Source: Pseudochrobactrum saccharolyticum (GTDB taxonomy: Bacteria; Pseudomonadota; Alphaproteobacteria; Rhizobiales; Rhizobiaceae). Taken from it: DNA of 64,000 nucleotides. Position numbers and translations under genes: made by a program. A model generated the notes under the pieces. It searched no databases and was not told the DNA's origin. It worked only from the letters and a program-made list of their open reading frames with translations. The stretch is taken from the NCBI RefSeq assembly GCF_008801715.1, contig NZ_VZPG01000001.1, positions 1,240,001 through 1,304,000 of the forward strand. The letters are read 5' to 3'. The stretch's first letter is position 1; each line of letters starts with the position of its first letter. Positions 20,252 through 30,465 of this stretch are shown one piece after another.

Positions 20252-20605
20252 ATGACCAACCAGACAATCGCCTCCGTCCTCATCCATGTCAGTGATGTTG
20301 CTACAGCCTTGCAATGGTATCAGCGGGCTTTTCCGCAGGCTGTGGCAATGCGGCTGGAAGAATTTGATTTCGACTATCTCAAAATCGGTTCTGTTGATCT
20401 GGAAATTGTGCCTGCGGATGAAAAAGTGGCCTCAGGTACTGCCGGTTCTGTCGTCTATTGGCAGGTGGAGTATTTCGATAAGGCTGTCGCGCATATGTTG
20501 TCAGTCGGCGGAGTTCTTTATCGCGGCCTGATAAATATTCAGGACGGATTGCGCATGTGCCAGATCCGCGATCCGTGGGGCAATTGCATAGGCCTTCGTG
20601 GCTAA
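20252..20605 (+). CDS. VOC (glyoxalase/bleomycin-resistance/dioxygenase) superfamily protein
   Basis: 117 residues with the paired beta-alpha-beta-beta-beta layout: SVLIHVSDVATALQWYQRAF at the N-terminus and CQIRDPWGNCIGLRG at the C-terminus, where DPWGN is typical. The substrate is unknown; the family covers glyoxalases, antibiotic-binding proteins and dioxygenases. It follows the GFA gene by 7 bases and is closed by a strong bidirectional terminator. Confidence 0.85.
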   Translation: MTNQTIASVLIHVSDVATALQWYQRAFPQAVAMRLEEFDFDYLKIGSVDLEIVPADEKVASGTAGSVVYWQVEYFDKAVAHMLSVGGVLYRGLINIQDGLRMCQIRDPWGNCIGLRG

Positions 20606-20610
20606 ATACA

Positions 20611-20647
20611 AAATTATAAAAAACCCGCCGGAATGGCGGGTTTTTTG
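20611..20647. terminator. bidirectional terminator between VOC gene and pheT
   Basis: AAACCCGCC pairs with GGCGGGTTT around GGAAT, with A-rich and T-rich flanks, between two convergent genes. Confidence 0.88.
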
Positions 20648-20666
20648 TTTTCCATATTGGCAAAAA

Positions 20667-23084
20667 TCAGCCGCGTAATGTGCCGCCGGTCTGTTTGGTC
20701 ACAGCTTCGACGATCCGCTTGGCTACGCCTTCCAGATCTTCATCGGTCAGAGTGCGGTCAAGCGGCTGCAACACCACTTCCACAGCCACAGACTTCTTGC
20801 CCTCACCCAGCGATGCGCCGGTGAAAATGTCAAACACCTGTGCACCGGCAATCAGCTTCTTCTCGGCGGAATTCACTGCACGGACAATCGCTGCTGCATC
20901 AACAGTGCTGTCGACAACAAAAGCAAAGTCACGCTTCACGCTCTGGAACTGCGACAGTGTCAGAGCAGGTTTGGTCGCACCGGATTTCTGCTTTGGCTCA
21001 GGGATCGCATCGATAAACACTTCAAAGCCGCACAGAGCGCCCGAAACATCGAGCAGTTCCAGTGCATCCGGATGGAACTCACCGAAAGTACCGAGCACCA
21101 CTTTAGGACCGAGTTTCAGCGTGCCGGAACGACCCGGATGATACCATGACGGACCACCGGCTTCGATCTGAATACGGTCAACCGGCGCACCGCAGGCTTC
21201 CAGAACCGCCAGCGCATCCGCTTTCGCATCAAACACGCCAACATTTTGCGCATTGCCAGACCAGAAGCGGCCTGCACCTTCAACACCGGCTGTACCGCGA
21301 CGGATACCGCCAGCCACACGACGCTGATCTTCCGGCTTGTCGCCTTCATAGGTACCCGACACTTCGAACAGCGCCAGATCAGCAAAACCGCGATCCGCAT
21401 TACGCTGGGCTGCGGACAACAGACCCGGCAGCAGCGAAGGGCGCATATCCGACATATCGGATGCAATCGGATTTGCCAGTTTCAGTTCCGGTTTGCCACC
21501 ACCGAAAGCTTTGGCCTGTGCTTCCGAAATGAAGGAATAGGTCACCGCTTCCATCATGCCGCGTGTTGTCAGAATACGTTTGGCAAGGCGGGTACGGATC
21601 TGCAGAGTGGTCAGGATTTTTGTGTTTACACTGCCCATATTCGGCAGCGGCTGCGGTTCAATCTGATTGATGCCGTGAATACGCATCACTTCTTCAACCA
21701 GATCAGCTTTGCCTTCCACATCGCCGCGCCATGACGGCACTTTGACCTGCAAAACAGCCTTGCCATCACCTTCAACCGCGAAGCCGAGGCGTGCCAGAAT
21801 ATCCGCAGATTCCTGATAGGATACTTCAATACCTGTCAGGCGTTTGACTTCCGATACCGGAAATTCAATCGCGCGCGGGCTGTATGGTGTGTAGCCGACA
21901 GTTTCTGTTTCGGTTGGCTCACCGCCGCAGAAATCCAGCACCAGTTTCGTTGCCAGTTCAACACCGGATTCCATCATTTCCGGATCAACGCCGCGTTCAA
22001 AACGATAGCGTGCATCGGTGATGATACCCAGCTCACGACCGGTACGCGCAATCATACGCGCATCCCAGAGCGCGGATTCAATCAGCACATCCGTGGTGTT
22101 TTCATCGCAACCGGAATGTTCACCGCCCATGATGCCGGCAATGGATTCCACGCCTTTTTCATCAGCAATCACATAATGATTTGCAGACAACTTATATTCG
22201 CGCTGATCGAGTGCCAGTACGGTTTCACCTTCTTTGGCAGCGCGAACAGTCAGGTTGCCCTGCACTTTGGCAGCATCAAACACATGCAGCGGGCGGCCAT
22301 AATCGAAGGTCACATAATTGGTGATATCCACCAGTGCATTGATCGGGCGCAGACCGATTGCTGTGAGGCGCTGCTGCAACCATTTCGGGCTCGGGCCGTT
22401 TTTAACGCCCTTCACCAGACGCAGCGAGAAACCGTTACAGAACGGCTTGTCCACATCCTGATCGAGAATAACTTTAACCGGTGTAGCGCCTGCACCTTTG
22501 ACCGGCGCAATCACATCACCTTTCAGCTTGCCGAGACCGGCTGCTGCCAGATCACGGGCAATGCCGTGCACACCGGTGCAATCCGCACGGTTTGGTGTGA
22601 GGCCGATTTCGATGACCGGATCATCAATGCCCATATAGGTCGCAAAGCTCATGCCTACCGGCGCATCTTCCGGCAGATCGATAATGCCGTTATGCTCATC
22701 AGACAGTTCCAGCTCGCGTTCGGAACACATCATGCCGAAGCTCTCAACACCGCGGATTTTGCCGACAGACAAAGTAACATCCAGGCCCGGCACATAATCG
22801 CCAGGCTTGCCAAGGACACCCACCAGACCAGCGCGGGCATTCGGTGCACCGCACACGACCTGTACCGGCTGACCCTCACCGGTATCAACGGTGAGGACGC
22901 GCAGCTTATCCGCATCCGGATGCTGAACAGCTGTCAGCACTTTGGCAATTTTAAATGTTTTGAAGGCCGCACGGTCATCAACCCCGTCCACTTCCAGACC
23001 GATATCTGTCAGCTTTTCGAGAATTTCTTCCAGCGTGGCGTCGGTTTCAAGGTGATCCTTGAGCCAGGAAAGCGTGAATTTCAT
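20667..23084 (-). CDS. pheT: phenylalanine--tRNA ligase beta subunit
   Basis: 805 residues, normal length. The N-terminal tRNA-binding (EMAP-like) domain is at about 39-150 ([29 protein letters not shown]). The B3/B4 editing domain follows ([28 protein letters not shown]), then the B5 and catalytic-like core. The C-terminal anticodon-binding FDX-ACB domain is at about 710-805 ([29 protein letters not shown]). With PheS it forms the heterotetrameric synthetase. It lies 20 bases downstream of pheS. Confidence 0.98.
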   Translation of the reverse strand: MKFTLSWLKDHLETDATLEEILEKLTDIGLEVDGVDDRAAFKTFKIAKVLTAVQHPDADKLRVLTVDTGEGQPVQVVCGAPNARAGLVGVLGKPGDYVPGLDVTLSVGKIRGVESFGMMCSERELELSDEHNGIIDLPEDAPVGMSFATYMGIDDPVIEIGLTPNRADCTGVHGIARDLAAAGLGKLKGDVIAPVKGAGATPVKVILDQDVDKPFCNGFSLRLVKGVKNGPSPKWLQQRLTAIGLRPINALVDITNYVTFDYGRPLHVFDAAKVQGNLTVRAAKEGETVLALDQREYKLSANHYVIADEKGVESIAGIMGGEHSGCDENTTDVLIESALWDARMIARTGRELGIITDARYRFERGVDPEMMESGVELATKLVLDFCGGEPTETETVGYTPYSPRAIEFPVSEVKRLTGIEVSYQESADILARLGFAVEGDGKAVLQVKVPSWRGDVEGKADLVEEVMRIHGINQIEPQPLPNMGSVNTKILTTLQIRTRLAKRILTTRGMMEAVTYSFISEAQAKAFGGGKPELKLANPIASDMSDMRPSLLPGLLSAAQRNADRGFADLALFEVSGTYEGDKPEDQRRVAGGIRRGTAGVEGAGRFWSGNAQNVGVFDAKADALAVLEACGAPVDRIQIEAGGPSWYHPGRSGTLKLGPKVVLGTFGEFHPDALELLDVSGALCGFEVFIDAIPEPKQKSGATKPALTLSQFQSVKRDFAFVVDSTVDAAAIVRAVNSAEKKLIAGAQVFDIFTGASLGEGKKSVAVEVVLQPLDRTLTDEDLEGVAKRIVEAVTKQTGGTLRG

Positions 23085-23104
23085 CTGTTTATACCTTCCT
23101 GTAT

Positions 23105-24214
23105 TTACGCGCTCAGACCGCCGAACAATGTCGGCAGATCAAGCGGGCGGAAACCATAGTGATTGAGCCAGCGCACATCCGCATCAAAGAAAGCGCGCAG
23201 ATCAGGCATGCCGTATTTCAGCATCGCGATACGGTCGATCCCCATGCCCCATGCAAAGCCCTGATAGACATCCGGATCATAGCCCGCATTGCGCAGTACA
23301 TTCGGATGCACCATGCCGCAGCCGAGAATTTCCAGCCAGTCATTGCCTTCGCCGAATTTCACATTGCCGCCGGAACGGTCGCACTGAATATCAACTTCCA
23401 TCGATGGCTCAGTGAAAGGGAAGAAGCTCGGACGCAGACGCATCTTGACTGAAGGCACTTCAAAGAACGCCTTGCAGAACTCTTCCAGCACCCATTTGAT
23501 ATTGGCAACATTCGAGGATTTATCGACAACCAGACCTTCCACCTGATGGAACATCGGTGAGTGGGTGGCATCGGAATCCATACGATAGGTCTTGCCCGGA
23601 ATAACGATACGGATCGGCTCATCGCGACCTTGGCTTTCACGCAGTTTCGCAAAGCGCTCCATCGTATGTACCTGTACCGGCGAAGTATGGGTGCGCAGCA
23701 GCTTGCGCTCACCATTTTCATCCGGCTGGAAGAAGAATGTATCGTGCATTTCACGCGCCGGATGACCTTCAGGGAAGTTCAGCGCCGTGAAATTGTAGTA
23801 ATCGGTTTCAATGTCCGAACCTTCGGCAATAGAGAAACCCATATCGGCAAAAATTGCCGTAATCTCATCAATCACCTGAGAAATCGGGTGAATACGACCG
23901 CGCGATGCAGCGGAAGGGCGCACCGGCAAGGTCACATCGACCTTCTCGCGCTCCAGTTTCTCAGCAATTGCGATTTTACGCAGCTCGGCTTTACGTGACG
24001 TCAACGCATCCGTAACACGGTTTTTCAGACCATTAATGGCCGGTCCCTGTGTCTGGCGCTCTTCAGGGCTCATTGCGCCAAGCGATTTCAGCTTTTCAGA
24101 AACCGAACCTTTTTTGCCGAGAACGGCAACACGCACGGCCTCAATCGCCTGTTCATCACCGGCAGCGGCAATCTCTGCCAAAATGCCCTGTTCGAGTTGT
24201 TCAAGATCGCTCAT
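23105..24214 (-). CDS. pheS: phenylalanine--tRNA ligase alpha subunit
   Basis: 369 residues. A class II synthetase with an N-terminal coiled coil that opens [11 protein letters not shown]. Motif 2 is [19 protein letters not shown] and motif 3 is [34 protein letters not shown] and [12 protein letters not shown] are also diagnostic. It precedes pheT. A palindromic repeat and the rplT terminator separate it from rplT, so pheST probably has its own promoter. Confidence 0.98.
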   Translation of the reverse strand: MSDLEQLEQGILAEIAAAGDEQAIEAVRVAVLGKKGSVSEKLKSLGAMSPEERQTQGPAINGLKNRVTDALTSRKAELRKIAIAEKLEREKVDVTLPVRPSAASRGRIHPISQVIDEITAIFADMGFSIAEGSDIETDYYNFTALNFPEGHPAREMHDTFFFQPDENGERKLLRTHTSPVQVHTMERFAKLRESQGRDEPIRIVIPGKTYRMDSDATHSPMFHQVEGLVVDKSSNVANIKWVLEEFCKAFFEVPSVKMRLRPSFFPFTEPSMEVDIQCDRSGGNVKFGEGNDWLEILGCGMVHPNVLRNAGYDPDVYQGFAWGMGIDRIAMLKYGMPDLRAFFDADVRWLNHYGFRPLDLPTLFGGLSA

Positions 24215-24262
24215 TATTCAGATCCTTGATAATTGTGCCGTGCAACAACATCTGTTTTTCTC

Positions 24263-24306
24263 GCATACAGCAACAGGAAAACCGGTTTCCACATTTCGCG
24301 ATATGC
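24263..24306 (-). repeat. palindromic interspersed repeat, copy 4 (diverged)
   Basis: On the minus strand GCATATCGCGAAATGTGG, then AAACCGGTTTTCC, then a closing GTATGC arm. It shares the central AAACCGGTTTTC with the other copies. It lies between rplT and pheS. Confidence 0.5.
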
Positions 24307-24320
24307 TTTGATATTTCAAA

Positions 24321-24354
24321 CGAAAAACCCGCGCCAGTACCACCAGCGCGGGTT
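24321..24354 (-). terminator. terminator downstream of rplT
   Basis: AACCCGCGC pairs with GCGCGGGTT, followed on the minus strand by TTTTTCG. It ends the rpmI-rplT transcript. Confidence 0.85.
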
Positions 24355-24394
24355 CTCCAAATACAATTTCAAAAGCTTTGGAAGAGCGGCTGGC

Positions 24395-24796
24395 TTAGTT
24401 GACAGCGGACTCAAAAGCGTTTGGAGTTGTGTCTTTCAGATATTCAAGCGCTTTCTTTGCGGATGCAACGAGCGCGCCGAATGCTGCTGGCTCATGAATA
24501 GCCAGATCCGACAGAACCTTACGGTCTACTTCGATGTTCGCTTTAGCAAGACCATCGATGAAACGGCCATAGGTCAGGCCATGCATGCGAACAGCAGCAT
24601 TGATACGCTGAATCCACAGAGCGCGGAAAGTGCGCTTGCGGTTCTTACGATCGCGGTATGCATACTGTTTCGAACGATCGACAGCAGCTTTAGCAGTGCG
24701 GATCGTATTTTTACGACGACCGCGGAAACCTTCAGCCTGCTTCAGGACTTTTTTGTGCTTTGCGTGAGCTGTCACGCCGCGTTTAACACGTGCCAT
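24395..24796 (-). CDS. rplT: 50S ribosomal protein L20
   Basis: 133 residues, basic. [36 protein letters not shown] and [20 protein letters not shown] are the L20 signature. L20 nucleates assembly of the large subunit and is often an autoregulator of its own operon. It follows rpmI by 24 bases. Confidence 0.98.
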   Translation of the reverse strand: MARVKRGVTAHAKHKKVLKQAEGFRGRRKNTIRTAKAAVDRSKQYAYRDRKNRKRTFRALWIQRINAAVRMHGLTYGRFIDGLAKANIEVDRKVLSDLAIHEPAAFGALVASAKKALEYLKDTTPNAFESAVN

Positions 24797-24820
24797 AGTA
24801 TGATATCCTTAAACTAATGC

Positions 24821-25024
24821 TTACAGGCCGTTCGGCAGGTAATTCTTGACAACAACTTTGGCATCGGCCTCGGAGAGAACCATGGTGCCGCGTGCATCGC
24901 GAATGAACTTGTTTGAACGTTTGATCATACCGTGACGCTTGCCAGCTGCAGCAGCCATCACTTTACCAGTACCGGTGATTTTGAACCGTTTCTTGGCAGC
25001 AGATTTGGTCTTCATCTTGGGCAT
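24821..25024 (-). CDS. rpmI: 50S ribosomal protein L35
   Basis: 67 residues: [20 protein letters not shown] through [12 protein letters not shown]. The ATG at 25024 has GGAGTAGCAAA upstream; the frame stays open 17 codons further but L35 proteins begin here. It is separated from infC by about 310 bases with a terminator, unlike the tight infC-rpmI-rplT operon of many bacteria. Confidence 0.97.
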   Translation of the reverse strand: MPKMKTKSAAKKRFKITGTGKVMAAAAGKRHGMIKRSNKFIRDARGTMVLSEADAKVVVKNYLPNGL

Positions 25025-25333
25025 TTTGCTACTCCTTAATTTTAGTCCCTGTCGTATCTGCGATACTCCACGCATCTTGTTTTAATCCCCCTCGTGCGCT
25101 GCACTCCGGTTCTTATTTTCAAGACGCTTTGTCTGCATAAGACAAAGACTCGATTGTACTTTCAGGCCGACCAAAGCCCGAAAAGCATACAAAACCGCCA
25201 CGGCATGCCCTGCCGGTCGGTTTGAACAGCGCTTCAATACGCACAAATACAGTAAAAAGCAACTCCAAAGAGTCTAAATAAAAAGCCGCCCGTAGGCGGC
25301 TATTTCATTTTACAAAACAGAAACTGTTATTGC
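25025..25333. other. infC-rpmI spacer
   Basis: 309 bases. They contain the infC terminator (25277-25301) and then a leader for rpmI. The leader includes a small hairpin, TTTGTC-N7-GACAAA, near 25130, and a TTGAAA hexamer on the minus strand that could be a -35 element. A ribosomal-protein leader control element is possible but not recognised. Confidence 0.6.
25277..25301 (-). terminator. terminator downstream of infC
   Basis: AGCCGCC pairs with GGCGGCT around CGTA, followed on the minus strand by TTTTTATTTAG. Confidence 0.85.
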
Positions 25334-25873
25334 TTATCCGCGCGGTGCGAGAACCATCATCATCTGACGGCCTTCAAGCTTTGGCTCTGCTTCAACCTTA
25401 GCGATTTCCGCAGTATCTTCCTTAACACGCTGCAACAGCTTCATGCCAAGTTCCTGATGCGCCATTTCACGGCCACGGAAACGCAAAGTAACTTTGACCT
25501 TATCTCCGTCTTCAAAGAAACGTCCTGCAGCCTTCAACTTCACTTCATAATCGTGATCGTCGATATTCGGACGCATTTTGAGTTCTTTGATCTCAACCGT
25601 CTTTTGCTTCTTACGCGCTTCGGCAGCTTTTTTCTGGTTTTGATATTTCAGCTTGCCAAGATCAACGATCTTACAGACCGGCGGCTCCGCATTAGGAACA
25701 ATCTCAACAAGATCCAGACCCGCCTCTTCAGCGAGTGCAATGGCTTCCTGAATCGTCACTGTGCCATGGTTCTGGCCTTCGGCGTCAATAAGCTGAACCC
25801 GGGGTACCCGGATATCTCGGTTGGAGCGCGGTCCGTCTTTCTGGACCGGCGTCGCTCTGAACGGTCGGCGAAT
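25334..25873 (-). CDS. infC: translation initiation factor IF-3, AUU start codon
   Basis: 179 residues when read from an ATT at 25873. ATG-only reading would begin inside the protein at [19 protein letters not shown]. Upstream of that, the frame encodes [20 protein letters not shown] and [17 protein letters not shown], the conserved alphaproteobacterial IF-3 N-terminus. GAGGAG lies 9 bases before ATT. The N-domain is followed by the linker ([17 protein letters not shown]) and C-domain ([12 protein letters not shown]). AUU starts are the known basis of IF-3 autoregulation in E. coli: IF-3 itself discriminates against the codon. A dedicated terminator follows. Confidence 0.95.
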   Translation of the reverse strand: MRRPFRATPVQKDGPRSNRDIRVPRVQLIDAEGQNHGTVTIQEAIALAEEAGLDLVEIVPNAEPPVCKIVDLGKLKYQNQKKAAEARKKQKTVEIKELKMRPNIDDHDYEVKLKAAGRFFEDGDKVKVTLRFRGREMAHQELGMKLLQRVKEDTAEIAKVEAEPKLEGRQMMMVLAPRG

Positions 25874-26240
25874 GGTCGTATTCTCCTCGAATTATTAAAC
25901 ATATACGGTGAATTCATGTCCGGATACGGGCTACGAATACCGCAGCTGCATCTTCAGCCTGTCTAAGGCACGCAGTGCAGCGCGAAAGTCAATAGCATCT
26001 TTTGAAATGCAAATCACCCCCCTCGGGGCAATATCAATGCAGTAAAATCACCCGAAAACCGGCTTAAAAGCTGCTTCTCATCACAGTTTCATTACTATGA
26101 TGACAAATCGGCATCTGTGTGGCTGCTTTTAAAATGAGCATTGCCTCGCAGAATTTCAAGTTTATAGCTTGTGACAGCAATGTTTCGCCACCAAACAAAA
26201 TTTATACGCCTAAACTTATAAGCATAGTCAGGAGCACCCC
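25874..26240. other. divergent intergenic region infC / hydrolase
   Basis: 367 bases between divergent genes, so it should hold promoters for both. I recognise the GAGGAGAA ribosome site of infC at its left edge and AGGAGCACCCC before the hydrolase at its right edge. No repeat, RNA gene or clear operator was found. Confidence 0.6.
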
Positions 26241-27008
26241 ATGACCGATCAGGCCCCGCAGTTTCTTGATGTCAAAGGCACATCAATCGCCTTGCGTCAC
26301 AGAAAAGGTGACAAAGCCCCCGGTCTTGTCTGGCTCGGCGGTTATTGCTCCGACATGCTCGGCGGCAAAGCCCAGCATCTCGATCAATGGGCGGAGGCGC
26401 ATAATCATTCCATGCTGCGCTTTGACTATTCCGGCCATGGCGAATCCGGCGGTGAATTCAAAGACGGTACAATCTCGCTCTGGCTGGAACAGAGCCTTGC
26501 CACCTATCGCGCCTTCACAACCGGCCCGCAAATTCTGATCGGCTCCTCGATGGGGGGCTGGATTGCGCTGCGGATAGTGCAGGAACTCATCAAAGCCGGT
26601 GAGAAGCCTGCCGGTCTGATCCTGCTTGCCCCCGCTCCGGATTTTACTCAAGCCTTGGTAGAACCAGCGCTGACGGAAGATCAGAAAAACCAGCTTGAAA
26701 CACAAGGCTATATGGAAGAGCCGTCAGAATATTCACCGCAGCCTTATATCTACACCAAAAACCTGCTCGAGGACGGACGTAGCAATCAGGTGCTCAACGG
26801 TATTATTGAAACCGGTTGCCCTGTCCATATTCTGCAAGGCATGGAAGACCCTGATGTGCCTTATGCCCATGCGCTGCGCCTCGTCGAACATCTGCCGGTT
26901 GATAATGTGACACTGACGCTGATCCGCGACGGCGATCACCGCCTCTCACGCCCACAGGATCTTGATTTGCTGACACGCACTGTGGAAGCCATGATCGCGC
27001 AAATATAA
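26241..27008 (+). CDS. alpha/beta hydrolase (ABHD10/BEM46-like)
   Basis: 255 residues. Visible are the oxyanion region VWLGGYCSDMLGGKAQHLD, SGHGESGGEF, the nucleophile elbow IGSSMGGWIAL (Ser), an Asp in MEDPDVPYAHALRL and the His in IRDGDHRLSRPQDL. This is a complete catalytic triad of a serine hydrolase, probably an esterase or thioesterase. The substrate is unknown. The benE-like gene follows after 33 bases on the same strand. Confidence 0.9.
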   Translation: MTDQAPQFLDVKGTSIALRHRKGDKAPGLVWLGGYCSDMLGGKAQHLDQWAEAHNHSMLRFDYSGHGESGGEFKDGTISLWLEQSLATYRAFTTGPQILIGSSMGGWIALRIVQELIKAGEKPAGLILLAPAPDFTQALVEPALTEDQKNQLETQGYMEEPSEYSPQPYIYTKNLLEDGRSNQVLNGIIETGCPVHILQGMEDPDVPYAHALRLVEHLPVDNVTLTLIRDGDHRLSRPQDLDLLTRTVEAMIAQI

Positions 27009-27041
27009 CAATAAAAAGCCTGCAATAATCGGGAGGGGATC

Positions 27042-28187
27042 ATGCGGTTTTCAGTGGTAGCATCGGCTGCAGTCGCGGCTTTTGTCGGGTTTGGCGGCAC
27101 TTTAGCGCTGATTATTGCGGCAGCGACTGCACTTGGTGCAACGCAGGCCGAGACAGCAAGCTGGGTCACAGCCATATCACTCGCGCTCGCTGTCTCGTCC
27201 GGCTATCTCAGCTGGCGCTACCGTATCCCCATCATTACCGCATGGTCAACACCGGGGCTGGCGCTGATCGGCGCCAGTATCGGATTTACAATGCAGGAGG
27301 CTGTCGGGGCCTTCATCGTCACGGCCGTCGCGATCATCATCACCGGCCTGATCAAACCGGTGGCAAAATTTGTCGAGCGGATTCCCGCATCCATCGCCTC
27401 CGGCATGCTCGCCGGTGTTTTATCGAGCTTTGTCATCAATGCCGCCAAAACACTGTCGCTCGACCCGTTGCTGGTCTTGCCGCTAATCGGCTTGTTTCTG
27501 ATTATCCGACTGTATAATCCGGCTATGGCTGTCATCAGTGTACTGATCGGCGGCGTGATTTTTGCGCTGCTGCTCGGTCGTGCCGATAATCTGCCGACAC
27601 CGGAACTCTCCACTCTGACGATGATTGTGCCGGAATTCTCTCTGTCCGCCATGATCGGGCTGGCACTGCCGCTTTATCTGGTGACCATGGCATCCCAGAA
27701 CCTGCCCGGTTTTGCCGTGCTGCGCGCTGCCGGATATGAACCGCCAACGGCCGCCTGCTTGCAGATAACCGGTCTTGTCTCGCTGATTTCTGCACCTTTT
27801 GGTGCCCATACCAGCAATATGGCAGCGATTTCAGCAGCAATCTGTACCGGTCATGATGCACATCCCGATCCGAAACAACGCTGGCTGACCGGACCGTTTT
27901 ATGCACTGTGCTATCTGATTTTTGCGATTTTCGGCGCGTCACTGGTGGCGGTTTTTGCGGTGCTGCCGCCAGCATTAATTATGCTGATTGCCGGTCTGGG
28001 GCTGATCGGCCCGTTCATCAATGCCTTGTCGCTCGCTTTGAAAAACGAGCATGAGCGCTTTGCCGCAATTATCACTTTTGCCGTCACTGCTTCCGGCATT
28101 ACAATCTTAGGCATCGGCTCGGCCTTCTGGGCGCTGATTGCCGGTCTGATCGTTGCCGGATCGGAATATCTTTCAAAATTCCGCTGA
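27042..28187 (+). CDS. benE: BenE family benzoate/H+ symporter-like membrane protein
   Basis: 381 residues, almost wholly hydrophobic, with about eleven to twelve membrane helices. Family strings include FGGTLALIIAAATALGATQAE, RIPIITAWSTPGLALI, RIPASIASGMLAGVL, NLPGFAVLRAAGY and SLISAPFGAHTSNMAAISAAI. BenE in Acinetobacter imports benzoate, but many alphaproteobacterial members have no benzoate genes nearby, as here, so the transported substrate is open. A strong GGGAGGGGATC site precedes the ATG. A terminator follows. Confidence 0.88.
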   Translation: MRFSVVASAAVAAFVGFGGTLALIIAAATALGATQAETASWVTAISLALAVSSGYLSWRYRIPIITAWSTPGLALIGASIGFTMQEAVGAFIVTAVAIIITGLIKPVAKFVERIPASIASGMLAGVLSSFVINAAKTLSLDPLLVLPLIGLFLIIRLYNPAMAVISVLIGGVIFALLLGRADNLPTPELSTLTMIVPEFSLSAMIGLALPLYLVTMASQNLPGFAVLRAAGYEPPTAACLQITGLVSLISAPFGAHTSNMAAISAAICTGHDAHPDPKQRWLTGPFYALCYLIFAIFGASLVAVFAVLPPALIMLIAGLGLIGPFINALSLALKNEHERFAAIITFAVTASGITILGIGSAFWALIAGLIVAGSEYLSKFR

Positions 28188-28250
28188 GAATTTAAAGCTT
28201 TGAAAAAGTTTAAAAATCAGTTCTGAAACACTGGTAAAACCGATCTGCCG

Positions 28251-28284
28251 ACCCCGCGAAAACACCGATTCTGCGGGGTTTTTC
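28251..28284 (+). terminator. terminator downstream of benE
   Basis: ACCCCGC pairs with GCGGGGT, followed by TTTTTC. Confidence 0.75.
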
Positions 28285-28367
28285 TTGAATTCCGCCTCCG
28301 TACACACCACGTATTTTAGCGATTGGTGATTACTTCGGATCATCAAGCTGATTTACGGAGCCATTTC

Positions 28368-28799
28368 ATGAACACATCCGCATTGATCCGCCCAGCCTGG
28401 ACACCGGCAACAATTGCACTGATGGTCTTAGGCTTTATCTTTTTCTGGCCGCTTGGTCTTGCCATGCTGGCTTATATCATCTGGGGCGACCGTCTGCCCG
28501 GTGTAAAACGCGACATCAATCAGGCGACTGATGAATTTGTTGGTAAATGCCGCCGCAAAGGTCAGGATTTCTCCCGCTTCACCGGCGGCATGCAATCATC
28601 CGGCAACAGTGCCTTTGATGACTGGCGTGATGAAGAGTTGAAGCGCCTTGATGAAGAACGCCGCAAGCTTGATGAAGCCCGCTCTGAATTTGAAGCGCAT
28701 ATTCGTGAACTGCGCCGCGCCCGCGACCGTGAAGAATTCGAACGCTTCATGGCTGAACGCCGCAAAAACACATCAAAAGATGATGTGATTGAGCTGTAA
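28368..28799 (+). CDS. DUF2852 membrane-anchored protein
   Basis: 143 residues. One or two hydrophobic segments (TIALMVLGFIFFWPLGLAML, AYIIWGD) are followed by a charged region. That region is rich in Arg/Glu and predicted to form a coiled coil (DEERRKLDEARSEFEAHIRE). FRWPLG-like FFWPLGLAMLAYIIWGDRLP matches DUF2852 of alphaproteobacteria, whose function is unknown. The ATG at 28368 has CGGAG seven bases upstream. Confidence 0.85.
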   Translation: MNTSALIRPAWTPATIALMVLGFIFFWPLGLAMLAYIIWGDRLPGVKRDINQATDEFVGKCRRKGQDFSRFTGGMQSSGNSAFDDWRDEELKRLDEERRKLDEARSEFEAHIRELRRARDREEFERFMAERRKNTSKDDVIEL

Positions 28800-28828
28800 C
28801 CAGCGCGCATATTTACACACTATCTCAG

Positions 28829-28854
28829 AGGCGCATCGGCAGATGCGCCTTTCT
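28829..28854 (+). terminator. terminator downstream of the DUF2852 gene
   Basis: AGGCGCATC pairs with GATGCGCCT around GGCA, followed by TTCTTAT. Confidence 0.7.
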
Positions 28855-28889
28855 TATAGTTCTAAGAGCGAATCACTTATAGTCTCGGC

Positions 28890-29687
28890 ATGATCCTGTC
28901 TTTATTCCGCAAACCTCCGCTAAAAAAAGCAGCGAAAAAACAGCCTGCACCGAAAGCACTGCGTGCCGAGCGGACTTATCCTGTTGCGGGACGCAGTCTG
29001 CCGCTGAGTATTTGGGAAAATCCGCGCGCCAAAAGACTGACCCTGCGCATTGAAACCGGTGGCAAAGCTATCCGTGTTACCGTTCCGCCGCGCCTGCCGG
29101 AGCGTGAGCTTGATCTGTTCATTGCCCGTCATCACGGCTGGATTGAAGCACAAATTTCCAAAGTACCCGTCGCTGTGCCTTTTATGGACGGCAGTATCAT
29201 TCACATTCGCGGCATTGCGCACCGGATTGTGCATGAACCGGCAAAGCGTGGCACCACAAGGCAGGATCGCGATGAAAACGGTCAAGCAATACTGATCGTG
29301 CATGGCGATGCCCAGCATATGGGACGACGCATTGCCGACTATCTCAAAAAACTGGCCAAGCTTGATATTAACGGGCTGGTGCTGGTGCATACGGGGCGCA
29401 TCGGTAAACCGGCAACTTCTGTGCGCTTTAAAGACACAACCAGTCGCTGGGGCTCCTGCACCTCGAAGGGGGATCTGGCATTCTCATGGCGCATCATGAT
29501 GGCACCGGCAGAGGTAATCAATTATCTGGTCGCTCATGAAGTTGCCCATCTGATCGAAATGAATCACGGGCCGGATTTCTGGGCGCTTTGCACCAGACTC
29601 TGCCCTGATACACCAACATCAAGGGCATGGCTCAAACGGCATGGCAGTACACTCCATGCGGTTTCCTTTGCCTCAGTGACGGATTAA
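28890..29687 (+). CDS. YgjP-type zinc metallopeptidase (M48-like, DUF45)
   Basis: 265 residues. The N-terminus is basic (PLKKAAKKQPAPKALR). NPRAKRLTLRIE and TTSRWGSCTSKGDLAFSWR are diagnostic of the YgjP/COG1451 family. VAHEVAHLIEMNHGPDFW supplies an HExxH zinc motif with the further His in NHGPDF. The HExxH near 221-225 implies a working protease, but substrates are unknown. It lies between DUF2852 and trpF on the same strand. Confidence 0.9.
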   Translation: MILSLFRKPPLKKAAKKQPAPKALRAERTYPVAGRSLPLSIWENPRAKRLTLRIETGGKAIRVTVPPRLPERELDLFIARHHGWIEAQISKVPVAVPFMDGSIIHIRGIAHRIVHEPAKRGTTRQDRDENGQAILIVHGDAQHMGRRIADYLKKLAKLDINGLVLVHTGRIGKPATSVRFKDTTSRWGSCTSKGDLAFSWRIMMAPAEVINYLVAHEVAHLIEMNHGPDFWALCTRLCPDTPTSRAWLKRHGSTLHAVSFASVTD

Positions 29688-29754
29688 GCTGTCCCTATGG
29701 CTTTTTACGCGCTAAACTCCGTACCTACTCAATAAACAGTCTGAAATTAAGCAA

Positions 29755-30417
29755 ATGTCCTCCTCCGCTATTGAAGTTAAAATCTGCGGCCTGAAAACGC
29801 CGGAAGCCGTGGAAACCGTTCTGAAAAACGGTGCCAGCCATATCGGCTTCATCTTTTTCCCGAAAAGCCCGCGTCATCTCGAGCCTGCACAAGCAGCTAG
29901 GCTTGCCGCTGCTGCCCGTGGCAAAGCCAAAATCGTCGCTGTGACTGTGAATGCCGATGATGCGCAACTGGATGAAATTGTCGCTGCGCTGCAGCCGGAT
30001 ATTCTGCAATTGCACGGTAATGAAACACCGGAACGGGTGGCTCAGGTGAAGCAGCGCTACGGCCTGCCGGTAATGAAAGCCTTTTCCATCCGCGAAAACA
30101 GTGATTTTGATGTGGTTGCCCCCTATCAGGGCATTGCAGACCGTTTTCTGTTTGACGCAAAGGCACCAAAGGGTTCAGAACTGCCGGGCGGCAATGGTGT
30201 CTCTTTTGACTGGAACCTTCTGAAAGCACGGCAGGATCTGGGCAATTACATGCTTTCAGGCGGTCTGAACGCAGAAAATATTAATGTGGCTCTTGCCAAA
30301 ACAGGCAGCTTTGCTATCGACATTTCATCAGGTGTTGAAAGCGAGCCGGGCAAAAAAGACGTGCATCTGATTGATGCGTTTTTTGCAGCCGTGCGTGAAG
30401 CAAGCAATACGAAATAA
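29755..30417 (+). CDS. trpF: phosphoribosylanthranilate isomerase
   Basis: 220 residues with a TIM-barrel fold. The catalytic Cys is in VKICGLKTPE. GASHIGFIFFPKSPRHLEP, LQLHGNETPERV and the phosphate-binding IDISSGVESEPGKKD complete the signature, with the general-acid Asp in FLFDAKAP. It catalyses an Amadori rearrangement in tryptophan synthesis. The order trpF-trpB-trpA is the usual alphaproteobacterial cluster; trpB follows at 48 bases. Confidence 0.97.
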   Translation: MSSSAIEVKICGLKTPEAVETVLKNGASHIGFIFFPKSPRHLEPAQAARLAAAARGKAKIVAVTVNADDAQLDEIVAALQPDILQLHGNETPERVAQVKQRYGLPVMKAFSIRENSDFDVVAPYQGIADRFLFDAKAPKGSELPGGNGVSFDWNLLKARQDLGNYMLSGGLNAENINVALAKTGSFAIDISSGVESEPGKKDVHLIDAFFAAVREASNTK

Positions 30418-30465
30418 GACTGCCTTATAGGCATCCATTTGAATCAAAGATCGGAAGCATATCTC

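Noticed and set aside
22116-23159. A 347-codon open frame opposite pheT and the end of pheS
   Set aside because: It crosses two conserved genes on the other strand; its composition is that of a mirrored reading frame.
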